Below, piece after piece: positions 44,709 to 56,600 of a stretch of 64,000 bases of DNA. The first letter of the stretch is position 1. Each line of letters starts with the position of its first letter. Below the pieces are notes generated by a model, which searched no databases, was not told the origin of the DNA, and saw nothing but the letters and a program-made list of their open reading frames with translations. The stretch spans positions 1-64,000 of the forward strand of contig NZ_JACJRE010000032.1 of the NCBI RefSeq assembly GCF_014697075.1, in the 5' to 3' direction. The translations under genes were made by a program, and so were the position numbers. This DNA is from Tolypothrix sp. FACHB-123. GTDB lineage: Bacteria; Cyanobacteriota; Cyanobacteriia; Cyanobacteriales; Nostocaceae.

Positions 44709-44841
44709 ATTAAAATTAGTAAGATTAGCTCCTCCATACCTTGGGAGTTAATCAAATCCCCAATTTTCAGTGGTAAAATACTTTAGAACCCACAGATAAA
44801 ATATTAAAGGATGTGCGTTATTCTGGGGTTCAAAATCTAAA

Positions 44842-45861
44842 ATGCTATGGACTGATTTACACGCAAAAATACATCGCACTATCCGAATGCGCCACTTATT
44901 TGCGCGTCATCAACGCCTATTAGTGGCGGTTTCTGGCGGGCAAGATTCTTTGTGCCTGATAAAATTACTTCTAGATTTACAACCAAAATGGGAATGGCAT
45001 TTAGCGATTGTACACTGCGATCATCGCTGGCGTTCCGACTCCCTGGCTAATGCTATCCATGTAGAACAACTTGCTAAAAACTGGAATACATTATTTTATT
45101 TAGAAACTGCGACACAAGCTTTAACGAGTGAAGCGGCTGCTCGCAATTGGCGGTATCAAGTTTTAAGTGCAATCGCCCAGGAAAATAATTACCATTGTAT
45201 TGTCACAGGACACACAGCTAGCGATCGCGCAGAGACTCTGTTATATAACTTAATTCGTGGTACCGGGGCTGATGGTTTGCAAGCCCTGACTTGGGAACGT
45301 CCCCTAACTGAGAAAATCACCTTAGTACGTCCACTTCTAGAAATTACCCGTACCCAAACAAAGCAATTTTGTGATGATTTTCATCTCCCGATTTGGGAAG
45401 ACTCCACAAACCAAGATTTACAATACGCCCGCAACCGCATTCGCCAAGAGTTAATTCCATATCTGCAAACAAATTTTAACCCCAAAGTTGAATCAGCTTT
45501 AGCCCAAACAGCTGAACTTTTACAAGGAGAAGTGGAATATTTAGAAACCGCCGCCCAGCAGTTACAGGAAGCAGCCACGATTGAAACTGAGGAAGCACCG
45601 GGCGCAGATGGCTTAACTCCTGTACCGATTTTTCCCTTTAGGCTCAATCGTCGCGTCTTACAGACAGCACCCCAAGCACTGCAACGGCGTGTCATGCGTC
45701 AAGTCTTACAAAAAATACTTCCAGATGCGCCCAGTTTTGAACACATCGAGAAATTAACTAATTTAATTACAGCACCCAACCGTACGCAAACCGATCCATT
45801 TCCTGGCGGCGCGATCGCCCAAGTGCAAGATGATTGGATTTACATTAGCACTGAAATATAA
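44842..45861 (+). CDS. tilS: tRNA(Ile)-lysidine synthase
   Basis: A 339-residue enzyme that attaches lysine to C34 of tRNA-Ile(CAU), changing its decoding from AUG to AUA. The PP-loop ATP motif SGGQDS is at residues 31-36. VHCDHRWRSDS, TGHTASDRAETLLYNLIRGTG and WEDSTNQDLQYARNRIR are family landmarks. This is the short cyanobacterial form, with a reduced C-terminal domain. It is a single gene converging on hmpF. Confidence 0.95.
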   Translation: MLWTDLHAKIHRTIRMRHLFARHQRLLVAVSGGQDSLCLIKLLLDLQPKWEWHLAIVHCDHRWRSDSLANAIHVEQLAKNWNTLFYLETATQALTSEAAARNWRYQVLSAIAQENNYHCIVTGHTASDRAETLLYNLIRGTGADGLQALTWERPLTEKITLVRPLLEITRTQTKQFCDDFHLPIWEDSTNQDLQYARNRIRQELIPYLQTNFNPKVESALAQTAELLQGEVEYLETAAQQLQEAATIETEEAPGADGLTPVPIFPFRLNRRVLQTAPQALQRRVMRQVLQKILPDAPSFEHIEKLTNLITAPNRTQTDPFPGGAIAQVQDDWIYISTEI

Positions 45862-45891
45862 CAGCTGAAGGGCTTCAAATTTAGCCTAATT

Positions 45892-47661
45892 TTAGGATGC
45901 TAGCAATTCTGGCTGAGATATTAACTCTAAAAGCGTCTGGCGCATTTGAGCAATAGCCTGGAGTTGATAATCACCGCTTTGTTGAACTTCAGCTAAAGAA
46001 TCAACTATTCCTTGCAACTTCTGACGTAAACCATCCAAGCAGTCTTGAATTGGTTGTAATGACTCTTGATAGAGATTCACCCGACTCCAGCATTCAGTAG
46101 TTGCTGTCCTTAAGGATTGCAGATTTTCCTCCATTGTTTTTAGTTCTCGACGCTGTTCTTCCAAGTCATGGCTTTGATTGTCAACCATCCCTTGGGCTAA
46201 CTCAATACCAGCTTGCATCTGTTCAATCTCATGTTCCAGCTTTTGTAACTCTTGAGACTGTTGTTGTCGTTGGTTTTCGCTTTTTAATAGAATCGGCCCC
46301 AAATCGATTGGGTTCTGTTCTGGTTCATTGGTAAGAGTCTGTCCTTGTCTTTTTAAGAGTACCGATTGGTGTTGCTTGATTAACTTCTGCCGTTGTAGCA
46401 AATTTCGGCGTTGTCCCACCAAACTTTGGTTTAACATTTGGTAGTGGTCTTTTTCATCCGCCAGTTCCATTTCTAAATTAATCACATCATTGTCAGATGC
46501 TTGATTAATCTTGTTTTGGAGTTCGTCTATAGCTTCTTGCTTGTATTTTAATTCTTGTTCTTGATCGTGGACAAAACTAGAGTCAATTTCTAACTTCTCC
46601 TGCAAATCTTGTACCACTTTTTGTAGTTCGTCTAAAGCCATGTTTTCTAAAGCTTTGACATCAACTTGAGCTAATATTCCTTCCCCACCTGTTCCAGCTA
46701 ATAACTGGATCTGTTGAGATAAATCTTCCTGATTGCGTAATTGCTCTTTCAAGATGCCAGCATATTCCTGCTTGCTAGTCAGAATTGCTGTATTTACGTT
46801 TAATTCCGCCTTTTGTTGATAGAGGAAATGTTGTGCCTGTTCCCAACTATTTTGGCGATCGCTAAACTCTTGCACCAGCCGATCGAGTTCCTCTTGCTTT
46901 TGCACAGCTACAGTTTTTTGCTGCTCTAGTTGTTCCCAATGTTGATTGAGAGTACCTTGCTGTTTTTCGACTAATTCAAAAGCAAAATTTAGATGTTCCC
47001 GTACTGTTTCTGTCGGTGCAACCTGGCTGGATAAGCGATCGAGTAACTCCTTCAGCACTCGACTTTGCTCTTCATCTAAAACTTTTCCTTGACAATCTGC
47101 TTGAAATTCCTCCAAGCGCCGCTGCTCGCCCCGTAAATGCTCCCAGGCTCCTTCTAGTTCCTGGCGATTGCGCTCAATTTCTTGTTGCAGTTTTTCAATC
47201 TCTGTACGGGAGTTTTCAACTTCCTTTTTTTGCGCCTCCAGTTGCTGAAAATCATTTTCCATGTGTTGCAACTGTTCTAAGCGGACTTCCATTTCCATTT
47301 CCCGGCGATTCAATTCTTGCGCCTGAAATGTCAACGATTGCTTCCATTGATCGATCTCTTCTTCTTTGAGCTTAAATTTTTCTAACTGGCGAGAAAAATT
47401 CTGCAAGATATTCACTAATGGACGCCCAGCCTCTTGAATGCGCTGCACCTGACGATTGGGAGTCAATTCTACCAATACCAATGCGCCGTCATTTAATTTG
47501 CTGGCTTCCTCCGCAGCAATCACATCTTCTGACACAGTACTCCAATTCTGGTCGGTTCGCTGACAAGCTAGGAGTTTCAATTCAGTTTTGGAATTACTAC
47601 TGAGTAAATTGGTAGTGAGTAAGTTGCCTTTTTGCTTTTGTACTTCTGCTAAATACAGCAC
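45892..47661 (-). CDS. hmpF: HmpF, coiled-coil pilus-motility activator
   Basis: A 589-residue protein: a short N-terminal domain (MLYLAEVQKQKGNLL to about residue 90), then nearly 450 residues of heptad-rich coiled coil dominated by Glu, Gln, Lys and Leu. In Nostoc punctiforme HmpF is essential for hormogonium motility, localises dynamically to cell poles and activates type IV pili under control of the Hmp system. Assignment rests on the N-terminal domain and on position: divergent from hmpA, exactly as in N. punctiforme. Its gene ends 30 bases from the tilS stop. Confidence 0.9.
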   Translation of the reverse strand: MLYLAEVQKQKGNLLTTNLLSSNSKTELKLLACQRTDQNWSTVSEDVIAAEEASKLNDGALVLVELTPNRQVQRIQEAGRPLVNILQNFSRQLEKFKLKEEEIDQWKQSLTFQAQELNRREMEMEVRLEQLQHMENDFQQLEAQKKEVENSRTEIEKLQQEIERNRQELEGAWEHLRGEQRRLEEFQADCQGKVLDEEQSRVLKELLDRLSSQVAPTETVREHLNFAFELVEKQQGTLNQHWEQLEQQKTVAVQKQEELDRLVQEFSDRQNSWEQAQHFLYQQKAELNVNTAILTSKQEYAGILKEQLRNQEDLSQQIQLLAGTGGEGILAQVDVKALENMALDELQKVVQDLQEKLEIDSSFVHDQEQELKYKQEAIDELQNKINQASDNDVINLEMELADEKDHYQMLNQSLVGQRRNLLQRQKLIKQHQSVLLKRQGQTLTNEPEQNPIDLGPILLKSENQRQQQSQELQKLEHEIEQMQAGIELAQGMVDNQSHDLEEQRRELKTMEENLQSLRTATTECWSRVNLYQESLQPIQDCLDGLRQKLQGIVDSLAEVQQSGDYQLQAIAQMRQTLLELISQPELLAS

Positions 47662-48338
47662 ACCGTTAGTCCTTTTGTGTACTTGATGTCCGTGATTTGA
47701 GTTATATCTTAGATATTTTTGTTAGCTTGTCTGATTTCACCCTAGTTAGGGAAAACAAGACAAACAAAACTACAAAACTATTTATAGAAATGACATGTCA
47801 CATCTGGTTACATATTTGCTAAATATAGATGTGTGTGGATCGCGCCTTTATATTTTGTGCTGATGGCAATAATGATGGCTACCGTGTGATCACTAGCTTT
47901 GTCAAAGTGTATTACGAAAAATTAAGGAACATTGCTGAATGTACTCGATGATGGGAAATATTGCAGCAGTAGCAATTTTCCTGATTGATTACAGATATTT
48001 CTCTATTCCCGCTTGACAGAAACTATATCTAGTACTCAAAGTTGTCAATAAACTACCCTCAGGAAATGTATCAGGCAATGAGCCATGAGGCTTTGAGACT
48101 GGTTATGGGGAATTACGAATTTTGCACATTGGTACTAGGGGCAAAAATTTGAAAATTTGGTGAAGCAATATTTTTATCTGCCAGAATAACTACGTTAGGG
48201 TTACTTCTAGCTTGGAAGTTCTGTTTTGCAGCCCAAAGTCAGTTGAACTACTTTGTCAGAAAAGTTAAACATGAAAACATTACTGGGCAAAATTAACAAA
48301 GAAGATCAACAGAATCACAAGGAGTACCTTTGAGTTAA
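47662..48338. other. Divergent promoter region between hmpF and hmpA
   Basis: About 680 bases with no gene, containing the promoters for hmpF (leftward) and hmpABCDE (rightward). I see no clear operator repeat. AAGGAG lies about 14 bases before the hmpA ATG, a long spacing. Confidence 0.6.
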
Positions 48339-49523
48339 ATGCAGGGAGATTTAAATGAAATTGATATTCCTAGTATCCTGCAATTGATTGAGTGGGGACA
48401 GCGAACTGGTCAATTGTTGGTGACAACCCATAACTTTTGCCCTAGCCAAAAATTTATTGCACAAGCGAACAGACATCATCATTGTTTTAGCTGCAAGCCA
48501 CAACAGTATTGGTTTATCTTTTTCGTCAACGGTCAGATTATCTATTGCCAACAAGGTGATGGTAGTTTATCAAGAATTGACGATTATTTACGATATTACC
48601 GAGTTAACATGCAGCTTGACGATCTACAACTAGCTTCTTTAGGCTCAGTGAATGTAGCCGAGTATAGCTATTTCTGGGAACTGCTGGAGCGCAATCTGAT
48701 TAAACCTAAGGTAGCGCGTGATATTATGTACGGCCTTGTCTATGAAACTCTTTTTGATTTACTGAGTTTGCACGCAGGTTGCTTCACTTTTCACCAAGGG
48801 CCAGCACTTACCCCCCAATTAACGACTTGGGAGATTAGTCCTATCGTCAGCAAAATTATCAAGCAACTGCAAAATTGGCAGCAGATGTATCCACATATTC
48901 AGTCTCCTAATCAAGTGCCGATACTTGCTGATGAAGTTCAATTCCACAGTTATTTACCAGTAGAAACCATTAATAAGCTCAAGCATTGGGCAGACGGTAA
49001 AACTTCCCTTAGACAACTAGCTCGTAGTCTCAACCGAGACATTTACACAATTGCTAAGGCCATCTATCCTTATGTGCTGCAAGGCTGGCTGCAATTAGTA
49101 TATTCAGATACTTGCTATTTTGATATACATAGAGAAAATTGGGCGATGTCGGGCGATCGCAAAGTACAGATAGTCAGTATTCAAACAGCAACAAGTAGCG
49201 ATAAGCCTATAGAATCTATTTTGCACCGAAAAGGATATGAAGTGTTAACTTTAACTAATCCCTTAGAGTCCCTCAGTCTGATTTTTCAACTCCAGCCAGA
49301 TATGATTTTTTGTGACATGACCATGCCGGAATTAGATGGGTATGAGATTTGTGCCATGCTGCGACAGTCAACCGCATTTAAACTAGTACCGATTATTCTA
49401 CTGAGCGATCGCGATCTATTTATCGATCGCGTCCGCGCAAAGATGGTAGGAACTACTGATTATTTGACAAAGCCTTTGAGAGATACTGAGTTACTGACAC
49501 TCATCGACAAATATCTCAAATAG
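48339..49523 (+). CDS. hmpA: HmpA, PatA-type (PATAN + receiver) response regulator
   Basis: A 394-residue protein: an N-terminal PATAN domain (MQGDLNEIDIPSILQLIEWGQRTGQLLV, through about residue 200), a linker, and a C-terminal receiver from about residue 270. The receiver keeps the phospho-acceptor aspartate (FCDMTMPELDGYE) and the conserved lysine (YLTKPL). The acidic pair that binds magnesium after strand 1 is missing: KVQIVSIQTATSS stands where VDD is expected. PATAN proteins act in type IV pilus phototaxis and in PatA patterning. First gene of the hmp operon. Confidence 0.9.
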   Translation: MQGDLNEIDIPSILQLIEWGQRTGQLLVTTHNFCPSQKFIAQANRHHHCFSCKPQQYWFIFFVNGQIIYCQQGDGSLSRIDDYLRYYRVNMQLDDLQLASLGSVNVAEYSYFWELLERNLIKPKVARDIMYGLVYETLFDLLSLHAGCFTFHQGPALTPQLTTWEISPIVSKIIKQLQNWQQMYPHIQSPNQVPILADEVQFHSYLPVETINKLKHWADGKTSLRQLARSLNRDIYTIAKAIYPYVLQGWLQLVYSDTCYFDIHRENWAMSGDRKVQIVSIQTATSSDKPIESILHRKGYEVLTLTNPLESLSLIFQLQPDMIFCDMTMPELDGYEICAMLRQSTAFKLVPIILLSDRDLFIDRVRAKMVGTTDYLTKPLRDTELLTLIDKYLK

Positions 49524-49747
49524 ACTATTGCATGACTAGACAAAAAAGATACAAGACTTGTTGATCTGCTAAAAGATGGGGTAAAAAATGTTATCACAGA
49601 AACAGCCAGCCCCAATCTAAGTAGTACAAATTTATTATTTAGTAAATTAGTGAAGGAATAAAGTTAATTTATACACTAAATGCTTGCTTTGAAAATCAGG
49701 GAATGTTCCAAATGGGAACGTCTACATCAGGAGGTAGATAGGCATTT

Positions 49748-50113
49748 ATGAGTACAGTTCTGATTGTGGAAGACAGTATCGCACAAAGGGAGATGATCAC
49801 AGACCTCCTGAAAGCAAGTGGCTTAAAAGTCACCCATGCTAGTGACGGAGTAGAAGCTTTGGAGGCCATTCAAAGCGCACCTCCCGATTTGGTGGTCTTG
49901 GATATTGTCATGCCCCGGATGAACGGCTACGAAGTTTGCCGTCGGTTAAAATCCGATCCGAAAACTCAAAATGTCCCTGTAGTGATGTGTTCTTCTAAAG
50001 GAGAAGAATTCGATCGCTATTGGGGAATGAAACAGGGTGCAGATGCTTACATAGCCAAACCATTTCAACCAACTGAGTTGGTGGGAACAGTCAAACAACT
50101 GCTGCGAGGATAA
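49748..50113 (+). CDS. hmpB: HmpB, CheY-like single-domain response regulator
   Basis: A 121-residue stand-alone receiver. All key residues are present: the acidic pair in LIVEDS, the phospho-acceptor Asp in VVLDIVMPRMNG, Ser in VMCSSKG, and the Lys in IAKPFQPTE. It is expected to take phosphate from HmpE and signal to the pilus machinery. GGAGG lies upstream, but 13 bases from the ATG. A 224-base gap separates it from hmpA. Confidence 0.93.
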   Translation: MSTVLIVEDSIAQREMITDLLKASGLKVTHASDGVEALEAIQSAPPDLVVLDIVMPRMNGYEVCRRLKSDPKTQNVPVVMCSSKGEEFDRYWGMKQGADAYIAKPFQPTELVGTVKQLLRG

Positions 50114-50126
50114 GGATGAAAATAAC

Positions 50127-50657
50127 ATGGTCAGCAAACCGGACTTTTTAAGTGGTGGTAGTCAAGACCACTTCCGTCCTGAATTACAAGTAGAAAGTCC
50201 TGAAGGTGAATTACATTTGCGGTTTTACATTCCTTCGCACCAGGAGTTTGCACTACCTGCAACTGGAATTCGAGAGGTAATGGAACTGAGTCCCGATAGA
50301 ATCACTCCGATTCCTAATGCTTCTCCTTTACTTTTGGGTACTCTAAATTTACGAGGTCGAGTAATTTGGGTGGCTGATTTGGGTCAATTTTTGGGGGAAG
50401 CAACCGCGCTAAACACAGATAGAGCAGAAATTCCGGTAATTGCTATCGAAGATCAAGACACAATAGTGGGCTTAGCGGTAGAAGAAATCGGTGGCATGGA
50501 CTGGCTAGATGTCCAGAATCTCATGTTACCAACTCATGTGCTGGATACAATGGCTCCCTTTTTACGCGGTGAGTGGTTATTAGATGCTAAAAAAAATCAG
50601 TGTCTAAGACTGCTCGATCAAATGGCAATTTTGCGGAGTGCAAGGTGGGCAGGATGA
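50127..50657 (+). CDS. hmpC: HmpC, CheW-like coupling protein
   Basis: A 176-residue CheW-domain protein that links the chemoreceptor HmpD to the kinase HmpE. Landmarks are [27 protein letters not shown] (about residues 45-70), [16 protein letters not shown] and [14 protein letters not shown]. It starts 13 bases after the hmpB stop. Confidence 0.93.
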   Translation: MVSKPDFLSGGSQDHFRPELQVESPEGELHLRFYIPSHQEFALPATGIREVMELSPDRITPIPNASPLLLGTLNLRGRVIWVADLGQFLGEATALNTDRAEIPVIAIEDQDTIVGLAVEEIGGMDWLDVQNLMLPTHVLDTMAPFLRGEWLLDAKKNQCLRLLDQMAILRSARWAG

Positions 50658-50673
50658 AATTGGGAGGGTGGAT

Positions 50674-53535
50674 ATGGCAGCAGGTATAGAAGATTACTTA
50701 GAAATATATAAGCAGGCTTGTACAGCTTACGCGCAACAAAATTATGATGTTGCCGCTACTTTAGTTGATAAAGTGGTGCAAAATTTACCAGATGACCCTA
50801 ACTCCCATTTGTTACGGGGTCACATCTACTACGTTTTACAACAGTATGATATCGCCAAAGCCGAATATCAAAAAGTCTTACAGTTAACTGAAAATAAGGA
50901 AATCCTTGATTTTGCCAAGCATGGATTGGAGAGTATTGACCAATACCAACAGTCCTTAAGCGATCGCGTTGCTACTATAGAGAATCATCAGCAAATCTCT
51001 GCCGAAGATTTAGAACCTAGTACAGCAGATTTTACTAGTGACAGCTTTGAAGATAAAGCTTTTGGCGAGTATCAAGCAGTAGTAGAAGAAATCGAAGAAC
51101 TATCCTTGGATAGTCCCTTTAATATCTCTGCAAACAGTAGTAATGGGTTTAGTTCTCAGTCCGATTCTTCAGCATCTTTCAGCGATGACCCCTTTAAGTT
51201 AGATACCCAAGCAATGGGGTTAGATTCTCAGACTAACAGTTGGGAAAAGGAAGAGGATTTGGAATTACCTGCTTTTTGGCAGGAAGATTCAACAGAGGAT
51301 AGTACTGCGCAACCCACTAATGTGGGGATGACAAATTCCTTTGTTGAAGATGATAGCGATTCACCTTTTGCAGAAGTTGATTTATCAACCAGCAACAGCT
51401 GGGAAATACCTACAGAATTCTTGATCGGGGAACAATATAACCCACCAGAAGATTTAGATACCCACAGCAATAGCAAAGAAAGTGAAACTTTAGCCAAGAG
51501 CCAAACAGTTGTCCGGGATAATGCTACAAAAACAAATAATTTGCCATACAATTATCAGGAGAATATATCCGAAACTACATCCAATAATTGGTTGGGGCCG
51601 ATAGAAGCCGAAGATAGCTTAAAAGAGGTATCTGCTGAGGCTAACAGAGATTTACCAAAAGAAGAAAAGCTGCCTAAACAGGGTGTAACAATAGAAACAA
51701 ATAATTTAGAAATTGACGATAATTTTGATTTAGATGCTTTTGAATCTGCTTTTGGTTCAGAAAGTTTCACCCCAGATGAAGATACAGGAAATCTTTCTAG
51801 TAGCAGCAATTCCAAGAGTAACATAGAATTTTTAGATGACTTTGATGACTTTGACGATTTAGGTAATATTCCCGGTTTTGACCTAGCGGATGCAGACTCC
51901 AGTTTCAGCGATGTGGGTATGCATTCTGGTTCTTTAGAAATGGGCAGCAATTCTGAGTCTCAAAGTGGAGAACCTTTGAGAAGTGATGAAAATAGCGATC
52001 GCGAAGATGAACTATTTTCCATCACTGGGTCACAAGAAGCTGTGCCAATTTTTACCCAAGTTGATGTCTCGAAGTTAGAACCATCTGTCAGCATTGAGCA
52101 AGGTTGGTTAGCACCTTTAGAGAATGCTTCCCTAGAAAAGAAGCAATGGCTGATTGCAGGTAGTGTGGGTATCGTTTCTTCACTCGTGGTAGCTGTTGTT
52201 AGCTTTGGGGCAACAACATTTTCCCCACCCCAACAACGGGAATCGGTACGCAACACAGGCTGGGCTATGTCCTTAGCTGCTGGGTTGGCTGGTTTTGCTA
52301 CCGCCGCTTTTATGGGTAATTTTACTATCAAGCAAGTTCGCCGTACTACAGATAACTTGCAGGCTCAGTTTGATGCTGTGCGTCAAGGTAATCTCAATGT
52401 CCAAGCTACGGTTTACTCCGAAGATGAATTAGGACTCCTAGCCACTGGCTTTAATGAAATGGCGCGGGTAATTTTTACTACTACCAATGAAGCCCAACGG
52501 AAAGCCGATGAACAGGAAGAAGCAAAAGAAAATCTCCAACGCCAAGTAATTCGCTTATTGGATGATGTGGAAGGAGCCGCGCGAGGTGATTTAACAGTCC
52601 AAGCTGAGGTGACAGCAGACGTACTGGGAGCCGTGGCGGATGCCTTTAACCTGACAATTCAAAACTTGCGGGATATTGTCCAACAGGTAAAAGTAGCCGC
52701 TAAGGAAGTAACCAAAGGTGCGACTAACTCGGAAACCTTTGCTAGAGCCTTATCTAGTGATGCCTTAAGACAAGCAGAAGAATTAGCAGTAACATTGAAT
52801 TCCGTACAGGTGATGACCGACTCTATTCAGCGGGTGGCAGAAGCAGCGCGGGAAGCGGAGGCTGTTGCCCGTGATGCTAGTACCATCGCCCTCAAAGGTG
52901 GGGAAGCAGTGGAAAATACGGTGGCGGGTATTTTAGAAATTCGCGAAACTGTAGCAGAAACCACCCGCAAAGTAAAGCGGTTAGCGGAATCTTCCCAGGA
53001 GATCTCAAAAATTGTTGCCTTAATCTCGCAAATTGCCTCTAGAACCAATTTGTTAGCTCTGAACGCCAGTATTGAGGCGGCCAGAGCAGGAGAAGCTGGA
53101 CGCGGATTCGCAATTGTCGCCGATGAAGTGCGCCAGCTAGCAGATAAATCTGCCAAATCCTTAAAAGAAATCGAACAAATTGTCATGCAAATCCAGAGTG
53201 AAACCGGCTCTGTAATGACGGCGATGGAAGAAGGTACACAACAGGTAATTAAGGGCACTAAATTAGCAGAAGAAGCCAAGCGATCGCTGGAAAATATTAT
53301 TCAAGTAGCCAATCGCATTGATATTCTGGTGCGTTCAATTACCACTGATACTGTGGAACAAACTGAAACTTCTCGTGCTGTAGCTCACGTTATGCAATCC
53401 GTAGAACTAACAGCGCAAGAAACCTCACAGGAAGCACAGAGGGTTTCTGGAGCACTCCAAAATTTAGTGGGTGTATCCCGTGACTTGATAGCTTCTGTAG
53501 AACGTTTCCGGGTAGAAACCCTGGAATCTAGATAA
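50674..53535 (+). CDS. hmpD: HmpD, methyl-accepting chemotaxis-like receptor
   Basis: About 953 residues. The N-terminal part contains a TPR-like region (residues of about 10-90) and a long acidic, Ser/Asp-rich segment to about 480. Two hydrophobic helices follow (about 490-515 and 530-550), then two HAMP-like domains. The signalling domain has the conserved hairpin tip ([20 protein letters not shown], then [17 protein letters not shown], about residues 780-823). I place the start at ATG 50674, with GGAGG six bases upstream; a GTG at 50638 overlaps hmpC and is unlikely. No periplasmic sensor domain lies between the two close helices, so the input is probably cytoplasmic. Confidence 0.92.
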   Translation: MAAGIEDYLEIYKQACTAYAQQNYDVAATLVDKVVQNLPDDPNSHLLRGHIYYVLQQYDIAKAEYQKVLQLTENKEILDFAKHGLESIDQYQQSLSDRVATIENHQQISAEDLEPSTADFTSDSFEDKAFGEYQAVVEEIEELSLDSPFNISANSSNGFSSQSDSSASFSDDPFKLDTQAMGLDSQTNSWEKEEDLELPAFWQEDSTEDSTAQPTNVGMTNSFVEDDSDSPFAEVDLSTSNSWEIPTEFLIGEQYNPPEDLDTHSNSKESETLAKSQTVVRDNATKTNNLPYNYQENISETTSNNWLGPIEAEDSLKEVSAEANRDLPKEEKLPKQGVTIETNNLEIDDNFDLDAFESAFGSESFTPDEDTGNLSSSSNSKSNIEFLDDFDDFDDLGNIPGFDLADADSSFSDVGMHSGSLEMGSNSESQSGEPLRSDENSDREDELFSITGSQEAVPIFTQVDVSKLEPSVSIEQGWLAPLENASLEKKQWLIAGSVGIVSSLVVAVVSFGATTFSPPQQRESVRNTGWAMSLAAGLAGFATAAFMGNFTIKQVRRTTDNLQAQFDAVRQGNLNVQATVYSEDELGLLATGFNEMARVIFTTTNEAQRKADEQEEAKENLQRQVIRLLDDVEGAARGDLTVQAEVTADVLGAVADAFNLTIQNLRDIVQQVKVAAKEVTKGATNSETFARALSSDALRQAEELAVTLNSVQVMTDSIQRVAEAAREAEAVARDASTIALKGGEAVENTVAGILEIRETVAETTRKVKRLAESSQEISKIVALISQIASRTNLLALNASIEAARAGEAGRGFAIVADEVRQLADKSAKSLKEIEQIVMQIQSETGSVMTAMEEGTQQVIKGTKLAEEAKRSLENIIQVANRIDILVRSITTDTVEQTETSRAVAHVMQSVELTAQETSQEAQRVSGALQNLVGVSRDLIASVERFRVETLESR

Positions 53536-53680
53536 TAGTCACATAGTCAATAGTCCAAAGTCAAATAATTGACACTTGACTCTTGATTATTGAACTCACT
53601 GGCTCTACCTGGGGAGACCCCTGCGTACCCGTCAGTGGCTCCCGTTGACCTTAGACCTTTGACTCTTGGCGAAAAAAACT

Positions 53681-56600
53681 ATGCTGCCGGAACAACAACA
53701 GCGCATTTTGGGTTACTTTATTGAAGAAGCAAGAGACCACCTGAATACGATTGAGCAGGGGTTGTTAAATCTCCAGAGTACCCTGAACGACCCAGAAATG
53801 ATTAATGAAGTCTTCCGGGCGGCTCACTCTATTAAAGGGGGAGCGGCGATGCTTGGTTTGAGTAGCATTCAGCATACATCCCACCGCCTAGAAGACTGTT
53901 TCAAAATTCTCAAAGAAAATCCGATCAAAGTTGACCAAAAGTTAGAGTCTTTATTCCTTGGTGTTGCTGATACCCTCAAGGCGCTGTTAGAAAATTTGAG
54001 CGGCCCTTATGGGTTGTCGGAAGAGACAGCTAATAATTTGATGTCCGAAACTGAGCCAGTCTTCCAATGGCTGAATCAGCACCTAGAATTGCTGGTACAA
54101 CAAGCAACCAATGGGATAGACAGCAGTTCGGTAACAGAAATACGTCCAGCTTTTGCAGATAACGGCCACACACTGACAGAAATTTTCATGCACCGGGATT
54201 TCTCGGATGCAGAAGATGACAACAGCAATGTATCTAATGATACAACACTGAAAGTGCCCCAGGAAACAGGTTCGCCGACTGTTTTACAAAAACAGGAAAA
54301 TTGGAGCGAATTCCAAACCCAAGTGATGCAAACACTGCGGGAAATGTTGCAACTGTTTAAACAAGGGACAACTCCCCAAAATCGGCAAAGTCTCCAGCAA
54401 TGTTGTCAGCAGTTACTCCAGCTTGGTGAGGCATTTAATTTACCTAAGTGGTGTAATTTATGTAAAGCAACCACAAATGCGATCGCTAATCCAGATAATA
54501 CTTATCTAACGCTGGCGAAAATTGTCATTACAGAAATTAAAACAGCACAGGAATTAGTTCTCCAAGGTAAAGACGCGGAAATTGTCATTAGTCAGCAGTT
54601 AGAAGTACTCTTGAGCTTTCCGGAAGTTGAGCTATTTGAAATGACTACCGCTGATTTACCAGATGAGTCTGAATCGGACTTATTTGCTAACCATGATGAT
54701 AATGCGATCGCAGCGGAGCTATCTACAACAACGAATGATATTTTTAATGACAGCATAACTAACTTATCTACCCTCTCTGAGCCAGTTAATCCAGATCGGG
54801 CAATTCCATCAATCAAGGAGCTTACAAACACTGAGCTTTCTGTATTATTTAATACAGAAATTGGCAATGAAGATGAGACCTTGCTAATTAATCGCAATCT
54901 TGACCCTAAAGGCCCAGAAGTTGGTATAGCAGAGTTAAATACACTTGCTGATTTATTTGAAGGTGAAACGCCAGAACTCGATGAAACTTGGCAACAAGAA
55001 GAAATTTTAGACATTAATGCTAATAGTAATTTAGGTATCGATATCAGCGGTAGCGATACGGAGGATGCTGATAGCGATATAGCTGATTTACTATCTTTTG
55101 ATGAAGATACAAGTATTGATGATTCCCAAAAAACTATAATTCAAACTGAAGATTTCAGCGCTTTATTTGGTGAGATTTTCTCAGAAAAAGAAAATTCTGT
55201 ACCGCTTAAGCCTCAAATACCAGCAACCAATTCTGAATTAAGTAATCTGATCAACCAAGATTTAAATTTAGATAGCTCCAATAATGAAAGTGTAGAAGAA
55301 TTTGCTGATTTGCTCCTGGAATATCCTGGAGATATTGCACCACCAGATGTAGTGCAAGATTTATTAGGATTGGCATTAGATGCAGACGAAACCCAGATTG
55401 GCGGTGAATTTGCTCAACCAAAAGAGGAAGCGATCGCTAGCACGGAAATATCTAATAAACAATCAAGGGATTTAGATGAATTATTCTTGGATGATTTCCA
55501 CGATAATTCTTTAGAAGAAATCACTCCGATTAAAGAATCAAAACTTAATTTACCACAACCAGAAAGCTTTTCTTTAGATAATTTATTTACGGAAATACCA
55601 GAAAAAGAACCACTTTCTAACAATAAATCAGATATTGGAGATTTATTTGATAGTTCGTCAACAATAGCCAGAGATTTTTCATCTTCAACAGAAAATTTAC
55701 TCAATTTCTGGGATGAAGATGGACAAACAGAACAACAGTTAGAAGTAGATGCAAGCATTGAGCAAGATGTAGCTAAAGCATTAGAAGAAAGCTTATTTAC
55801 AGCTGCTAATGAGTTTTTGAATGATAGCGAATCACTGTTATCTTCAGCAGCAACAAGTTTCGATTTAGAAGACTTCGATCGGACTATTTTGCAAACAGAT
55901 GAGCAGATAGATTTGATATTGTCAGCAGATGCTGGGATGGATTTATTTGCCGATTTGGCGCTCACTGATACAACAAATTCCTCTATCGTTGACGATAAAG
56001 AAGAACCTGTAATAGACATTAACAGCTTATTGCCAGAGCAAAGCGGTGTCTCCGACGGGCTAAGCCAAAGCACGCCACTCCCCACAACAGCCTTACCTCC
56101 AGAAGCTTTAGATTTTACTCCTGAATTTACTAATCAACCTACAGGAAATTTATTTGCTAATGGTTCTAATTCTGTTACCGATCTGGAAAATGATTTGTTT
56201 CATATTGATACAGCAGAAACAACTGTTACTGAAACTTCAGAATTGAATCTAGTCTCTGTTGAATCAAATGCCGATAGCGAACTTAATTTCGAGGAATTAG
56301 AAAAATCTGATACCCCAGAAAATACTATTATCAATACTCTGGAATTAGATTTAATTGAGGAATCATCTGCAAGTAGCGAATTTGATTTTGGAGAATTAGA
56401 GAAATCGGACACAACAGAAACGACTGTTGCCGAAACGTCAGAATTGAATCTAGTCTCTGTTGAATCAGACGCCGATAGCGAACTCAATTTCGGAGAATTC
56501 GAGGAACTAGATACAGCAGAAACAACTGTTGCCCAAACTCCAGAATTAGATTTATTTGCTGAGGAATCAGACGCCGATAGCGAACTCAATTTCGAGGAAT

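Noticed and set aside
47016-47369. A 117-codon plus-strand frame inside hmpF
   Set aside because: Antisense shadow of the coiled-coil coding sequence.
53536-53680. AGTCAA-rich repeats and a possible stem between hmpD and hmpE, considered as a mobile element
   Set aside because: Short, imperfect and without terminal repeats or coding capacity; more likely intergenic STRR remnants.
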